Below are positions 27,080-35,550 of a stretch of 64,000 nucleotides of DNA, one piece after another. The DNA is from Pseudaminobacter soli (ex Li et al. 2025) (lineage in GTDB: Bacteria > Pseudomonadota > Alphaproteobacteria > Rhizobiales > Rhizobiaceae). Under the pieces are notes generated by a model, which saw only the letters and a program-made list of their open reading frames with translations, searched no databases and was not told the origin of the DNA. The number at the start of each line of letters is the position of its first letter. Position 1 is the stretch's first letter. Made by a program: the position numbers and the translations under genes. The DNA is taken from positions 310,001-374,000 of the forward strand of contig NZ_PXYL01000003.1 of the NCBI RefSeq assembly GCF_003012705.1. The letters run 5' to 3'.

Positions 27080-27790
27080 CTACTTGGCGAGGTAGTCGTC
27101 GATGATCTCGCGCATGCGCTTTGCATCGAAGCTCGGCCCGTGCCCGCCATGGCCGATGCGGATCGGCAGCGTCTTCAGGCGCTCCATGGTGCGCCGGTAG
27201 GCGGCGTTGTCCGACCCCGGAATGTCGTCGAGCAACTCTTCGTCATAGATCGCATCGCCGCCGAAGAAGACGCCGTTCTTTTCATCGAACAGGCCGATGC
27301 CGTCGGGCGAATGGCCGGGCAGTTCCAGCACCCTAAAACTGCGGTCGCCGAGGTCGATCACGTCGCCTTCGTCCAGAATGCGGGTCAGCGGCGCTGGCAT
27401 CAGCCGGTAGTCGGCTGGCACCCAGCCGGGTGAGGGGAGCCGGCTCACCGGCTCGGCGATCTCGCGATACTCATCCGCAAAGGTCAGCGCGTCGGGCATG
27501 GTGGCGAAGGCCTCGGCCGATTGGCGCGGGCCAAGCCGATGCCCGAATTCGGCAAGCCCACCGACATGGTCGAGATGGATATGCGTTGCCAGCGCCAGCA
27601 CCGGCTTGCCGGGCGTCAGGTCGAGCACCGGCCGGAGCGGCCTCAAGCCCATGCCGGTATCGACGACCAGATCGACCTCCGACCCACGCACCAGCCAGAT
27701 ATTGGCGCTGAAATAGGAGTCGACATAGGGTTCGGTCAGCAGCGTCGTCTGCCGGTCCACCGATCTCCTTACGAACCAATCATCGGACAT
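27080..27790 (-). CDS. MBL-fold metallo-hydrolase
   Basis: 236 residues of the metallo-beta-lactamase fold. The metal motif is ATHIHLDHVGG, the second His is in LPGHSPDGIGL and the bridging Asp in FGGDAIYD. ATG 27790 follows GGGGGTG; a TTG 12 bases upstream is less likely. It lies just downstream of the FAD oxidoreductase gene (23-bp gap, same strand), so the two may be one unit. Substrate unknown; glyoxalase-II-like or lactonase activity is possible. Confidence 0.85.
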   Translation of the reverse strand: MSDDWFVRRSVDRQTTLLTEPYVDSYFSANIWLVRGSEVDLVVDTGMGLRPLRPVLDLTPGKPVLALATHIHLDHVGGLAEFGHRLGPRQSAEAFATMPDALTFADEYREIAEPVSRLPSPGWVPADYRLMPAPLTRILDEGDVIDLGDRSFRVLELPGHSPDGIGLFDEKNGVFFGGDAIYDEELLDDIPGSDNAAYRRTMERLKTLPIRIGHGGHGPSFDAKRMREIIDDYLAK

Positions 27791-27813
27791 CGGCACCCCC
27801 AAAAAACTTGCCC

Positions 27814-29055
27814 TTATGCGGCTACGCCCTTTTGCGCCTCGGCAAGCGCTGCTTTCAGCGCATCGGCACCCGCCTGCACGGTCTCGGGCCGCGGCGAGAA
27901 GCCCGCGCCCAGCATCTTGCGGCCGAGCATGTGGTCGGCCGGGCGGTTGACGGACTCAATCGCGATCAGCCGGCTGCCGGCATAGTGGTAGACGGAGAAC
28001 TTGTTGTCGGCCACGTCGCCGACCACGACGTTGCTGTCGCTCGCCGAGGCCAGGCCAACCATCTGCAGCTTCATGTCGCCGATATCCGACCAGAACCACG
28101 GCACGCTGTCATAGTGCCCCTCATGGCCGGTGATGATGCGCGCGGTGAGCTTGGCATGGTCGGTGGCGTTCTGCACCGATTCCAGCCGCACGTCGCTGTT
28201 GGAGAACACGTGGCGATAGCTGGCGACGTCGCCGATGGCAAAAATCTCGGGCTGCGAGCTGCGCAGCTGGCCGTCGACCCAGATGCCGTTGGCGATTTTC
28301 AGGCCCGCGGCCTGGCCAAGCTCGACATTCGGCACCACGCCGATGCCGATGATCGCCATCTGCGCCGGCAGCCGCTCGCCGTGCGAGGTGAGCGCGCCGC
28401 TCAGCTGGCCGTTCTCGCCTTCGAGCCGCTCGATCGTGGTCTGCGTCAGGATCCGGATGCCCATGGCCTCGAGCCGCTGGCGCACATGCGCTGAAATCGA
28501 AGGCGCCACCGCGCGGCCAAGCAGGCGGTCCTGCGCCTCCACCACCGTCACGCGGCGGCCGCCGAGCGTCAGGGTGGCGGCGATTTCCAGGCCGATGAAG
28601 CCGCCGCCGAGAATGACGACATCTTCAACCTTGGCGCTGAGATCGCGAATGGAACGCGCGTCCGCCACCGAGCGCAGCGACAGCACCCCGGCAAGATCCG
28701 AGCCGGCGAGCTTCAGTTCGCGCGGCCGCGATCCGGTCGCCAGGATAGCCGCGTCGAACGGAATATGGCTGCCGTCGCCGAGTTCCAGCCGCTTGCCGAC
28801 AAGGTCGATGTGCTCGACCGAGCTGCCGAGTCGCAGGTCTATCTTGTTGTTGCTGTAGAAGATGTCGGCGCGCAGCATCTGCGGCTGGGCTGCCGGGTCC
28901 TTGATAAAAGTCTTCGACAGCGGCGGCTTGTGATAGGGCAGCTCGGCCTCGTCGCCGACGAGCGTGACCGGCCCGTCATAGCCTTCTTCTCGCAGGCTGG
29001 CTGCCGCCTGGACGCCGCCGTGACCCGCACCGACAATGACAACGCCGTTCTTCAT
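27814..29055 (-). CDS. FAD-dependent ferredoxin/rubredoxin-reductase-like oxidoreductase
   Basis: 413 residues, class of putidaredoxin reductase/BphA4. N-terminal FAD loop VVIVGAGHGGVQAAASL, ATGSRPREL, NAD-binding loop VVILGGGFIGLEIAATL, and the FAD-ribityl motif EIFAIGDVA. ELPYHKPPLSKTF is typical of this group. The start at 29055 gives the standard N-terminus. It is divergent from bfd-bfr with an Irr-type palindrome between them, so it is a candidate electron donor for the Bfd ferredoxin; this link is inferred from position only. Confidence 0.9.
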   Translation of the reverse strand: MKNGVVIVGAGHGGVQAAASLREEGYDGPVTLVGDEAELPYHKPPLSKTFIKDPAAQPQMLRADIFYSNNKIDLRLGSSVEHIDLVGKRLELGDGSHIPFDAAILATGSRPRELKLAGSDLAGVLSLRSVADARSIRDLSAKVEDVVILGGGFIGLEIAATLTLGGRRVTVVEAQDRLLGRAVAPSISAHVRQRLEAMGIRILTQTTIERLEGENGQLSGALTSHGERLPAQMAIIGIGVVPNVELGQAAGLKIANGIWVDGQLRSSQPEIFAIGDVASYRHVFSNSDVRLESVQNATDHAKLTARIITGHEGHYDSVPWFWSDIGDMKLQMVGLASASDSNVVVGDVADNKFSVYHYAGSRLIAIESVNRPADHMLGRKMLGAGFSPRPETVQAGADALKAALAEAQKGVAA

Positions 29056-29591
29056 GGGACCTGAACTTGCTTCTTCATAGCCAGAATAGAGCCCTGCACC
29101 GGCGGTAAGCCGTCTGGTTCCGACAGTGCGAGCGGCAATTGGGTCGCACCTTGGCCATGCCGGTGTCAAGCCAAGGTGTGCGGCGCAAGACTTTGGACAC
29201 TTTGTTGCCGGCAAATAGCCATAAACTTGACGCTTGTAGTTTAGAATAATTCTAAACTATTGATTTATATAGGCTTTTCTCCAGAATCCTGTTGACTCTT
29301 GGTTTGGTCATGCCCTTTATGGCAGCGCGCCCGAGGGTGCAGCCTTTGATGTCTGGGCCTTAAACCCGTTCGATTGGAGGAATCGGTGTCCGGTTTCCAA
29401 AGTCCGCGCCCTGATGCGGCGTTCGCGCGAAAATTCGCGTCCCCTTTTGAAGTTTTCATTGCGGTCTTCATCCCGCCAGCTCGCGCACAGACGTGCGCGA
29501 TGACGCCCCCCACCAAATCCTTCCCCGCGAAGATCGATCACTAACCCCAGCCAAACGGCCGAGAGAGCGCCGTCAGCCACCAGGGCAAGAA
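29056..29591. other. Divergent intergenic region between the flavoprotein gene and bfd
   Basis: Contains the ICE-type palindrome at 29237-29259. The 332 bases between it and the bfd start hold no supportable gene; several short open frames there lack ribosome binding sites. The long leader is unusual for a bfd gene. Confidence 0.5.
29237..29259. promoter_or_regulatory. Iron control element (ICE) palindrome, probable Irr binding site
   Basis: Perfect palindrome with 10-bp arms and TAA centre; the core TTTAGAA-TAA-TTCTAAA (29240-29256) matches the ICE consensus TTTAGAA-N3-TTCTAAA known for the Irr regulator of rhizobia and Brucella. A TTGACG hexamer just upstream (29227-29232) would place it over a plus-strand promoter leading to bfd-bfr. 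It is also 182 bases upstream of the divergent flavoprotein. Confidence 0.8.
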
Positions 29592-29903
29592 ATGCTTGTA
29601 TGCCACTGTAACCTGATAACCGAGAAGGAGATCGAAGAGGCGATCATCGACCTTCTGGAAGCCGATCCCTGGCACCTCATCGTGCCGGCGAAGGTCTATC
29701 ATTCGCTCCAGAAGCGCGGTCGCTGTTGCGGCTGCTTTCCAAATGTGGTGGAAACAATCATTCGCGTTACCGAGCATTATCACCGCAGCTCGGCCACTAA
29801 CGAGGCCGATATTGTTTCACACATGGACCGCGTGAGGGAACTGCGCGTCCAATATGGGAGCAGAAGCTATGAAGGGCGAAAAGCAGGTCATCGAGCGGCT
29901 TAA
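29592..29903 (+). CDS. bfd: Bacterioferritin-associated ferredoxin
   Basis: 103 residues. The [2Fe-2S] ligands are CHC near the N-terminus (LVCHCNLI) and CCGC ([12 protein letters not shown]), the C-x-C plus C-x2-C arrangement of Bfd/BFD-like domains. The order is standard but this protein is longer than the 64-residue E. coli Bfd, with an extra C-terminal tail. The last 35 bases overlap bfr. In Pseudomonas, Bfd passes electrons to bacterioferritin to release iron. Confidence 0.88.
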   Translation: MLVCHCNLITEKEIEEAIIDLLEADPWHLIVPAKVYHSLQKRGRCCGCFPNVVETIIRVTEHYHRSSATNEADIVSHMDRVRELRVQYGSRSYEGRKAGHRAA

Positions 29904-30354
29904 TGAAGCGCTGTTTCTGGAGCTAGGCGCGGTCAACCAATATTGGCTCCACTATCGACTGCTGGAAGACTGGGGCTACAACAAGCTCGCCAAGAAAGAG
30001 CGTGAGGAATCCATCGAGGAGATGCATCACGCCGACAAGATCGTTCAGCGCATCATTTTCCTCGAAGGCCACCCCAACCTGCAGACGGTCGCGCCGCTGC
30101 GCATCGGCCAGCACGTCAAGGAAGTGCTCGAGGCCGACCTCGCCGGCGAATATGACGCCCGCACCTCCTACAAGAAATCGCGCGAGATCTGCCAGGAGCT
30201 GGGCGACTACGTGACCATGAAACTGTTCGAGGATCTGCTGAAGGACGAGGAAAGCCATATCGACTTCCTCGAAACCCAGCTCGACCTGCTCGCCCAGATC
30301 GGCGAGGAGAAATACGGCCAGCTCAACGCTGCTTCGGCCGACGACGCCGATTGA
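29869..30354 (+). CDS. bfr: Bacterioferritin
   Basis: 161-residue heme ferritin subunit that oxidises and stores iron in a 24-mer. All ferroxidase ligands are present at E. coli positions: E18, E51, H54, E94, E127, H130; heme ligand M52 is kept. The ATG at 29869 (GGGAG upstream) gives the canonical [12 protein letters not shown] start. Overlaps bfd by 35 bases, so the two are co-translated. Likely controlled by Irr through the upstream ICE site. Confidence 0.96.
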   Translation: MKGEKQVIERLNEALFLELGAVNQYWLHYRLLEDWGYNKLAKKEREESIEEMHHADKIVQRIIFLEGHPNLQTVAPLRIGQHVKEVLEADLAGEYDARTSYKKSREICQELGDYVTMKLFEDLLKDEESHIDFLETQLDLLAQIGEEKYGQLNAASADDAD

Positions 30355-30366
30355 TTTTTTTCCCAC

Positions 30367-30402
30367 GCGGCGCGCAGGTTAGCTGACGCGCCGCTTTCTT
30401 TC
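30367..30402 (+). terminator. Rho-independent terminator after bfr
   Basis: 8-bp GC stem (GCGGCGCG / CGCGCCGC) with a 12-base loop, followed by TTTCTTT. Confidence 0.75.
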
Positions 30403-30453
30403 CATAGGCCAGGATTTACCGGGACCGGCGATGGCTTGAAGCCTGAAAGGCTG

Positions 30454-31089
30454 TCAGCTCCGCTGGAGGGCGAGATGCACGCCGAGCCCCACCAGAACCG
30501 CCCCACCTGCGCGCTGCACCAGGCGCTGCGCGCGGCTCGAGCGCCGCAGCCGGCCGACCACGAAGCCCGCCAGAACCACGCATACTACGTCGGCGAAGGA
30601 AAACATCAGGTTGACGATGGTGCCGAGCAGCACGAATTGCAGCCACACAGGGAGTGCCGCGGACGCATCGACGAACTGCGGCAGGAACGCCATAAAGAAG
30701 ATCGCCGTCTTGGGGTTCAGCACCTCGACGGTGATGCTCTCGAAAAAGGCGCGGCGCGCGGATTTCGGCCCGATGACAGCAGCCGTAGCATTGTCGCCTT
30801 GCGCCTTGGCGCGAAACAGCGAAATGCCCAGCCAGACGAGATAGGCCGCGCCGACGAACTTCACCGCCATGTAGAGCCACGGCACGGCGTGGAAGAGCAT
30901 CGACAGGCCGGCTGCCGCAGCAATCACATGCGCATAGCCGCCGATATGGATGCCGAGCGTGGCCATCAGCCCCGGCCACCTGCCGCGCGCCATGGTCTGG
31001 GCGGCGGCGTAGAGCATGGCCGGGCCCGGCATGAAGGCGAAGATGGCCGCCGTGACGATGAAGGCGACGAGCAGTTCGGTGGACGGCAC
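30454..31089 (-). CDS. LysE/RhtB-family amino-acid exporter
   Basis: 211 residues with six hydrophobic segments; AAIFAFMPGPAMLYAAAQTMARG carries the family PGP motif. The GTG at 31089 is chosen because AGGGGAG lies upstream and the length then equals the family norm; an ATG at 31137 would add 16 basic residues before the first helix. Exported compound unknown. Convergent with bfr. Confidence 0.87.
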   Translation of the reverse strand: MPSTELLVAFIVTAAIFAFMPGPAMLYAAAQTMARGRWPGLMATLGIHIGGYAHVIAAAAGLSMLFHAVPWLYMAVKFVGAAYLVWLGISLFRAKAQGDNATAAVIGPKSARRAFFESITVEVLNPKTAIFFMAFLPQFVDASAALPVWLQFVLLGTIVNLMFSFADVVCVVLAGFVVGRLRRSSRAQRLVQRAGGAVLVGLGVHLALQRS

Positions 31090-31258
31090 TTTTTTTGACT
31101 CCCCTGTCGCGGTTCGGCGGTCTTGCCGGCGAGCCATAGACGCTATCGCGCTTCACGGCGGCCTGTCCAGTGAGCGGCGACGCCATGGTTGTATATTGCC
31201 TTTGACGCAACCCTGGGATATGGCCGACGGAGCATTTTTGAGCCGCACGGAGAAGACG

Positions 31259-31501
31259 ATGGCCAGGCTGACGATCGAAAAGTTCATCGACGGCAAGCGC
31301 GAGACGGCCTTCACCATGCCTGCCTTCGTCCTCGGCCTTGCCAGGGCCATCATGCCCAAATCCGCTCTTGCCTCGCTCGAAAGCCAGGGCCTCGACCTGC
31401 CGGGCCTGCTTGAAGCAAAGCGCGCCGGAAAACCCTGCACGAAGTCTTTTCACGTGTCCGAAAAGGGCGTGAGCAAGAAGATCGTCGTTTCGCTGGCTTA
31501 A
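31259..31501 (+). CDS. Conserved-looking small protein of unknown function
   Basis: 80 residues, MARLTIEKFIDGKRETAFTM..., basic, no membrane segment or metal motif. GGAG precedes the ATG by six bases. Divergent from the LysE gene. The composition and the ordered mix of acidic and basic residues look coding. Function not recognised. Confidence 0.6.
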   Translation: MARLTIEKFIDGKRETAFTMPAFVLGLARAIMPKSALASLESQGLDLPGLLEAKRAGKPCTKSFHVSEKGVSKKIVVSLA

Positions 31502-31544
31502 CCCAAACCGCAGCCAGCGGGAAACACCCCCGCATTGCAGATCA

Positions 31545-32252
31545 TTGCCGGCCTTGATAGCGTCGCCGTGGCTTGAGTTTGAGCCATATGGGGCCGCTTC
31601 ACTGGACAGCGTCGACATACAAAAATTCATCCGGGCAAAACTGCCGGTCGGGCCGGTGCCCGCCATTCCCGAAATACGCTTGCACAGGGCCGGCCCGTCG
31701 AGCGGGCTTTGGCGACTCGCCGAAGCGGATGACCAGGGTTTCGGCTCGCCTTACTGGGCCTATTGCTGGGCAGGCGGCCTTGCGCTGGCGCGGCACATTC
31801 TCAACCGTCCGCAAACCGTTGCCGGCCGCCGCGTGCTCGATCTTGGCGCGGGCTCCGGCATTGTCGGCATCGCCGCAACCAAGGCCGGCGCGGGCGCGGT
31901 GATGGCGGCGGAGGTCGACCGCTATGCCATCGAGGCGCTGAAGCTGAACGCCGCCGCCAATGGCGTGGCGCTGGAGGCGATCCACGCCGATCTGACCGCC
32001 GGCCCGCCGCCTGCCGTGGATATGGTGGCCGTTGGCGACCTCTTTTATGACCAGAGCCTGGCCGAGCGGGTCACCGCGTTTCTCGACCGCTGCCTCGACG
32101 CCGGCATCGAGGTGCTGATCGGCGATCCTTGGCGCGCCTGGCTGCCGCGCAGCCGGCTTCGCGTCATCGCCGAATATTCGGTGTCGGACATGGGTGTGGC
32201 CGAGACAGGCGATATCAGGCCGAGCGCGGTCTTCGCCTTCGAGCGCCTATAG
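31545..32252 (+). CDS. Class I SAM methyltransferase, ETF-beta lysine methyltransferase-like
   Basis: About 235 residues. Motif I is VLDLGAGSGIVGIAA and the post-motif segment VAVGDLFYDQ resembles the G-D-x-F-Y-D signature of METTL20-type enzymes that methylate electron transfer flavoprotein beta; PrmA-like enzymes are related. The region SPYWAYCWAGGLALARHIL is also typical. No ATG or GTG lies before the conserved region in this frame; the start must be a TTG (31545 or 31554), so the exact start is uncertain. Confidence 0.78.
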   Translation: MPALIASPWLEFEPYGAASLDSVDIQKFIRAKLPVGPVPAIPEIRLHRAGPSSGLWRLAEADDQGFGSPYWAYCWAGGLALARHILNRPQTVAGRRVLDLGAGSGIVGIAATKAGAGAVMAAEVDRYAIEALKLNAAANGVALEAIHADLTAGPPPAVDMVAVGDLFYDQSLAERVTAFLDRCLDAGIEVLIGDPWRAWLPRSRLRVIAEYSVSDMGVAETGDIRPSAVFAFERL

Positions 32253-32344
32253 CGACCGCGCTTCCAGAGTAAGTGCCGGAAAATCGGCGCTGTCGCACGC
32301 GCCGGAATCTCTATAGCCTCGCGGCTTCGAAACGGGACAGATCT

Positions 32345-32767
32345 ATGACGTCCGAAACCTCTGGCACCACGCGCATGCTGACCGGCGGTTGCCTCTGCAG
32401 GGCCGTGAAATATGAGGTGGCGGACGCGTTCCGCTACGCAATGAACTGCCATTGCTCGAACTGCCGGCGCACCACCGGCTCGGCCTTCAAGCCCTTCGCC
32501 GGCATCGAGCGCGACCGGCTGCGCATCACGGAAGGCGAGGGGGCCGTCTCGATCTACGGCGACGAGGCCGCGCACGACGTGCATTGCAGCACCTGCGGCT
32601 CGCTACTCTATTCGGTCGTCCGCGAGGCAACGTACGTCCATGTCGCCATGGGTACGCTGATGGACGAGCCCTCCATCCGCCCTTCGATGCACATCTTCGT
32701 CGGCTCGAAGGCGAAGTGGCACGAGATCACCGACGACCTGCCCCAGTTCCAGGAATTCCCCGACTAG
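32345..32767 (+). CDS. GFA (CENP-V/GFA domain) zinc-binding protein
   Basis: 140 residues with the glutathione-dependent formaldehyde-activating fold: GGCLCRAVKYEV, CHCSNCRRTTGS, and VHCSTCGSLLYS supply the two zinc sites. Most members are not proven Gfa enzymes and may act on other thiol adducts. ATG 32345 gives the normal domain start. Ends 7 bases before a palindromic repeat. Confidence 0.9.
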   Translation: MTSETSGTTRMLTGGCLCRAVKYEVADAFRYAMNCHCSNCRRTTGSAFKPFAGIERDRLRITEGEGAVSIYGDEAAHDVHCSTCGSLLYSVVREATYVHVAMGTLMDEPSIRPSMHIFVGSKAKWHEITDDLPQFQEFPD

Positions 32768-32773
32768 TTTTTG

Positions 32774-32820
32774 AAGCATGATCTTGTCCGAAAAGTCTGC
32801 AACTTTTCGGGATCATGCTT
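32774..32820. repeat. Palindromic intergenic repeat, copy 1 (GCATGATC family)
   Basis: Imperfect hairpin between convergent genes, bounded by AAGCATGATC and GATCATGCTT, with CCGAAAAGT/ACTTTTCGG inner arms. Its inner 43 bases are the exact reverse complement of the element at 45593-45635. It could act as a two-way terminator; its right end touches the phnN stop codon. Confidence 0.85.
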
Positions 32821-33446
32821 TAGAACCGTCCGACATCGGCAAAGGCGATGGCCTTGCGGATGATGGCGACAAGCCGCTCGCCGGCGATTTCCTTTTCCCC
32901 GCTGTTGTCGATGGTCGACACGCCCGCGCCCGAAAGCTCCACCGCGCTTGCGCGGGCGAGCCGGGCCAGCACTTCCTCGCGGGACTCGCGACCGCGTGCG
33001 GAAAGCCGTTCGGCGAGGATTTCCGGCCGCGCGGTGATCTCGACCACGGCGACGTTCTCGTAGCGCGCCCGCAGCGCGGGGATGGCGCCGCGCGAGGCGT
33101 TGGCAATCGCCACGCGCCCGTCGGCGATGGTGGCATCCACGCATGCCGGAATGCCATATCGCAGCCCGTGCGCTTCCCAGGAGAGCGCAAACGCGCCGCG
33201 CGCCTCAGCCTCGATGAAGGCTGCCTCGGCCAGCGTGTCATGATCTTCCGTGGCACCATCGGATGGGCGGGTGATCACGCGGCGCACGAACTCGACGCTG
33301 TCCTCGCTCACAAACCGCTCGCGCGCATAGGCCATGATCGTGTCCTTGCCGGCGCCGCTCGGGCCGACGACGGCAATGAACACGCCGTTGCGAACGGGAA
33401 AGGCGCTGCTTGCCTGCTCGCGTTCGATGAGGGCCGAGACCATCAT
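32820..33446 (-). CDS. phnN: Ribose 1,5-bisphosphate phosphokinase
   Basis: 208 residues, guanylate-kinase-like fold with P-loop VVGPSGAGKDTIM. Makes PRPP from ribose 1,5-bisphosphate at the end of the C-P lyase pathway. VRRVITRPSDGATEDHD is typical of PhnN. Starts at ATG 33446 in an ATGA overlap with the phnM stop. Confidence 0.92.
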   Translation of the reverse strand: MMVSALIEREQASSAFPVRNGVFIAVVGPSGAGKDTIMAYARERFVSEDSVEFVRRVITRPSDGATEDHDTLAEAAFIEAEARGAFALSWEAHGLRYGIPACVDATIADGRVAIANASRGAIPALRARYENVAVVEITARPEILAERLSARGRESREEVLARLARASAVELSGAGVSTIDNSGEKEIAGERLVAIIRKAIAFADVGRF

Positions 33447-34582
33447 GCCACGCGGCGCCCTTCGCGCCACACGGTGCGCACCACCGGCACATGCTCGTCC
33501 ACCCGCACCCGTACCATGTCGGCGCGGCGGCCCGCCTCGATCACGCCGCGGTCGGTGAGGCCCACGTGCTCGGCCGGCGTCTTCGACACCATGGCCACGG
33601 CCTGCGGCAGCGAAATCGCGTCCACCACTTCGCCGAGGAAGAAGGCCGACTGGATCAGGCTGAAGGGGATGTAGTCAGAGGACAAGATGTCGAGCAGGCC
33701 GTTTTCGGCCAGCTCGCGGGCGGAAACATTGCCCGAATGCGAGCCGCCGCGCATCACATTGGGCGCGCCCATCAGCACGCCAAGCCCGGCCTGCTTGGAA
33801 GCGCGCGCCGCCTCCAGCGTGGTCGGGAATTCGGCAACGCGGATGCCCTGCGCGATCGCTTCGTCGACATGGGCGGTGGTGGCGTCGTCATGGCTTGCCA
33901 GCACGATGCCGCGCTCCTGGCAGGCGGCGGCGATCGCTTCGCGGTTCGGGGCGGAATTGGCGGCCGACTGCGCCATGCGCTTTTCGCAATAGGCGCGGAA
34001 CTGCTCCTCCGTCATCTTCATCTTGCCCATGTAGTAGACAGCATAGGCTTCGAAGCTGGCGAACTGGCGCTGGCCCGGCGCATGGTCCATGAGCGAGGCG
34101 AGCCGCACGCGTTCGTCGCCCGTGAACAGCTCGAAACCGCTCTGGCAGTCCGGCGCCGAAACCTCGCAACGCAGATGGATAAAATGGTCGGCGCGCAGAC
34201 GGTCGTTGCGCACGCTGTCTTCGATGGCGTCGGCCAGCTTGCGCATATCGACGGCGGTGATGTCAGAATCGATGTCCAGCCCCACGCGCAGCGCATCGAG
34301 CACGGTGGTGATGCCGGCGGTCGCAACTTGCGCATCGTGCGCCAGCACCGAGGCGATCGGGTTCCACCGCACTTTCGGGCGCGGCGCATAGTGGCCTTCG
34401 AGATGGTCGGTGTGCAGTTCCACCAGGCCGGGGATGACATAGTCGCCTTCCATGTCCTCGCCCGTCCGGACATTGCCGGCGGAGACATCGGCGATCTTGC
34501 CGTCGCGGATCAGCACCGAGCCGTCGACGATCTCGTCGGCAAGCACGATGCGGGCATTGGTCAATGTCGTTTCGGTCGTCAT
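33443..34582 (-). CDS. phnM: Alpha-D-ribose 1-methylphosphonate 5-triphosphate diphosphatase
   Basis: 379 residues of the amidohydrolase superfamily. LVELHTDHLEGHYAPRPKVRW gives the metal-binding HxD-type motif of PhnM, and LASHDDATTAHVDEAI the later His/Asp ligands. Removes pyrophosphate from the nucleotide-like intermediate. ATG 34582 follows the DUF1045 stop by one base. The cleavage genes phnGHIJKL are not in the window. Confidence 0.93.
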   Translation of the reverse strand: MTTETTLTNARIVLADEIVDGSVLIRDGKIADVSAGNVRTGEDMEGDYVIPGLVELHTDHLEGHYAPRPKVRWNPIASVLAHDAQVATAGITTVLDALRVGLDIDSDITAVDMRKLADAIEDSVRNDRLRADHFIHLRCEVSAPDCQSGFELFTGDERVRLASLMDHAPGQRQFASFEAYAVYYMGKMKMTEEQFRAYCEKRMAQSAANSAPNREAIAAACQERGIVLASHDDATTAHVDEAIAQGIRVAEFPTTLEAARASKQAGLGVLMGAPNVMRGGSHSGNVSARELAENGLLDILSSDYIPFSLIQSAFFLGEVVDAISLPQAVAMVSKTPAEHVGLTDRGVIEAGRRADMVRVRVDEHVPVVRTVWREGRRVA

Positions 34583-34583
34583 C

Positions 34584-35291
34584 TCAGGCGGTCTTTCTTT
34601 GGGTCTGGCGGCCGAGCGCATAGTGGGAATGTACCATGAAGGGGGCACCGGGCTCGCGCTCGACAAATAGGGCTAGCCCGTCCACGGCGAAGGGGCGGTC
34701 GAGTTCCTCGGCGAACATCGCGTCGATGCTCGCGCGCAGTTTCGTGCTGTCCTCGCCGTTCACGCGGCCGGTCAGCGTCATGTGGAAGCGGAAAGTGTCG
34801 AAGACGTAGGGGTAACCCCACTGGCACAGGTTCTGGAACTCGATCTGGCTCAGCGCATCGGGGTTGCGGCGCTCGATCTCCCTTTCGGTCAACGGCGCGC
34901 GGAAGCGGTCGAAGGCGGACACGATGTCGCCGGCGAATCGGTTCAGCGCCGGCGAGAATTCGCCCGGCACCAGCGCGAAGAAGCCGTCGATCTGCCCCAC
35001 GACGAGGCGCGGCAGCACCACCGGCTCGAGCGTGGCGGCATAGGTGGTCAGCGCCTGGTCGAGCGAAGCTTCGGTTTCGCCCTCCGCCAGCCGGAACGGG
35101 GCCTTCAGCGTGGCGTGGAAGCCGTAGCGGCGCGGCGCAGCGGTGTGGAAGGCGATCTCGTGCGCCGACATCTGTTCGGTCGCCGGCGCCTCGTGGTGCG
35201 CGCCGGTAAAGGGGTCGCGGCCAAGCCAGTTCGCTGCGATGCGGGTCAGCGCATCGTCGGGGCCGGGGGTGAAGTAAATCGCATAACGCAT
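34584..35291 (-). CDS. DUF1045 phosphonate-locus protein (2H phosphoesterase type)
   Basis: 235 residues. Two H-x-T motifs, YGFHATLKAPF and FRFHMTLTG, mark the 2H phosphoesterase fold. This family is usually found beside phnM and is thought to act on cyclic or ribosyl phosphate intermediates of C-P lyase. GAGGAAAAC precedes ATG 35291. First gene of the DUF1045-phnM-phnN operon. Confidence 0.9.
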   Translation of the reverse strand: MRYAIYFTPGPDDALTRIAANWLGRDPFTGAHHEAPATEQMSAHEIAFHTAAPRRYGFHATLKAPFRLAEGETEASLDQALTTYAATLEPVVLPRLVVGQIDGFFALVPGEFSPALNRFAGDIVSAFDRFRAPLTEREIERRNPDALSQIEFQNLCQWGYPYVFDTFRFHMTLTGRVNGEDSTKLRASIDAMFAEELDRPFAVDGLALFVEREPGAPFMVHSHYALGRQTQRKTA

Positions 35292-35348
35292 GGTGTTTTC
35301 CTCGCCTGCGCCCGATGCCATAGGCGATTTGCATGACGGATTGACGAA

Positions 35349-35379
35349 TGTCTGAATAATTTGTCGGTGTTATCAGACA
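35349..35379. promoter_or_regulatory. Inverted repeat upstream of the phosphonate genes, possible operator
   Basis: TGTCTGA and TCAGACA arms 17 bases apart, enclosing a second nested repeat TTGTC-N10-GACAA (35361-35380). It lies 58 bases upstream of the DUF1045 start in an AT-rich patch. No regulator gene is adjacent, so the binding protein is unknown. Confidence 0.4.
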
Positions 35380-35550
35380 AGTCATGCCAAGTCATCTGCC
35401 GCCGGGGCAGGGCGCAAGGCAGGCGGGTGGCGCCTCTGGCCCGTTTCTCACGTTGAAGTGAGCGCGGGTGGGGATGCCGCGCATTGACCGGATTTCGTGT
35501 GAAATGCTCAATCTTGCGAGCAGGGACGCCATTTTCGAAGGGGGATTTCG

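Noticed and set aside
35292-35350. Possible Pho box upstream of the phosphonate genes (two GTCA units)
   Set aside because: The two units are 8 bases apart rather than the 11 expected for a Pho box, and the flanks do not match.
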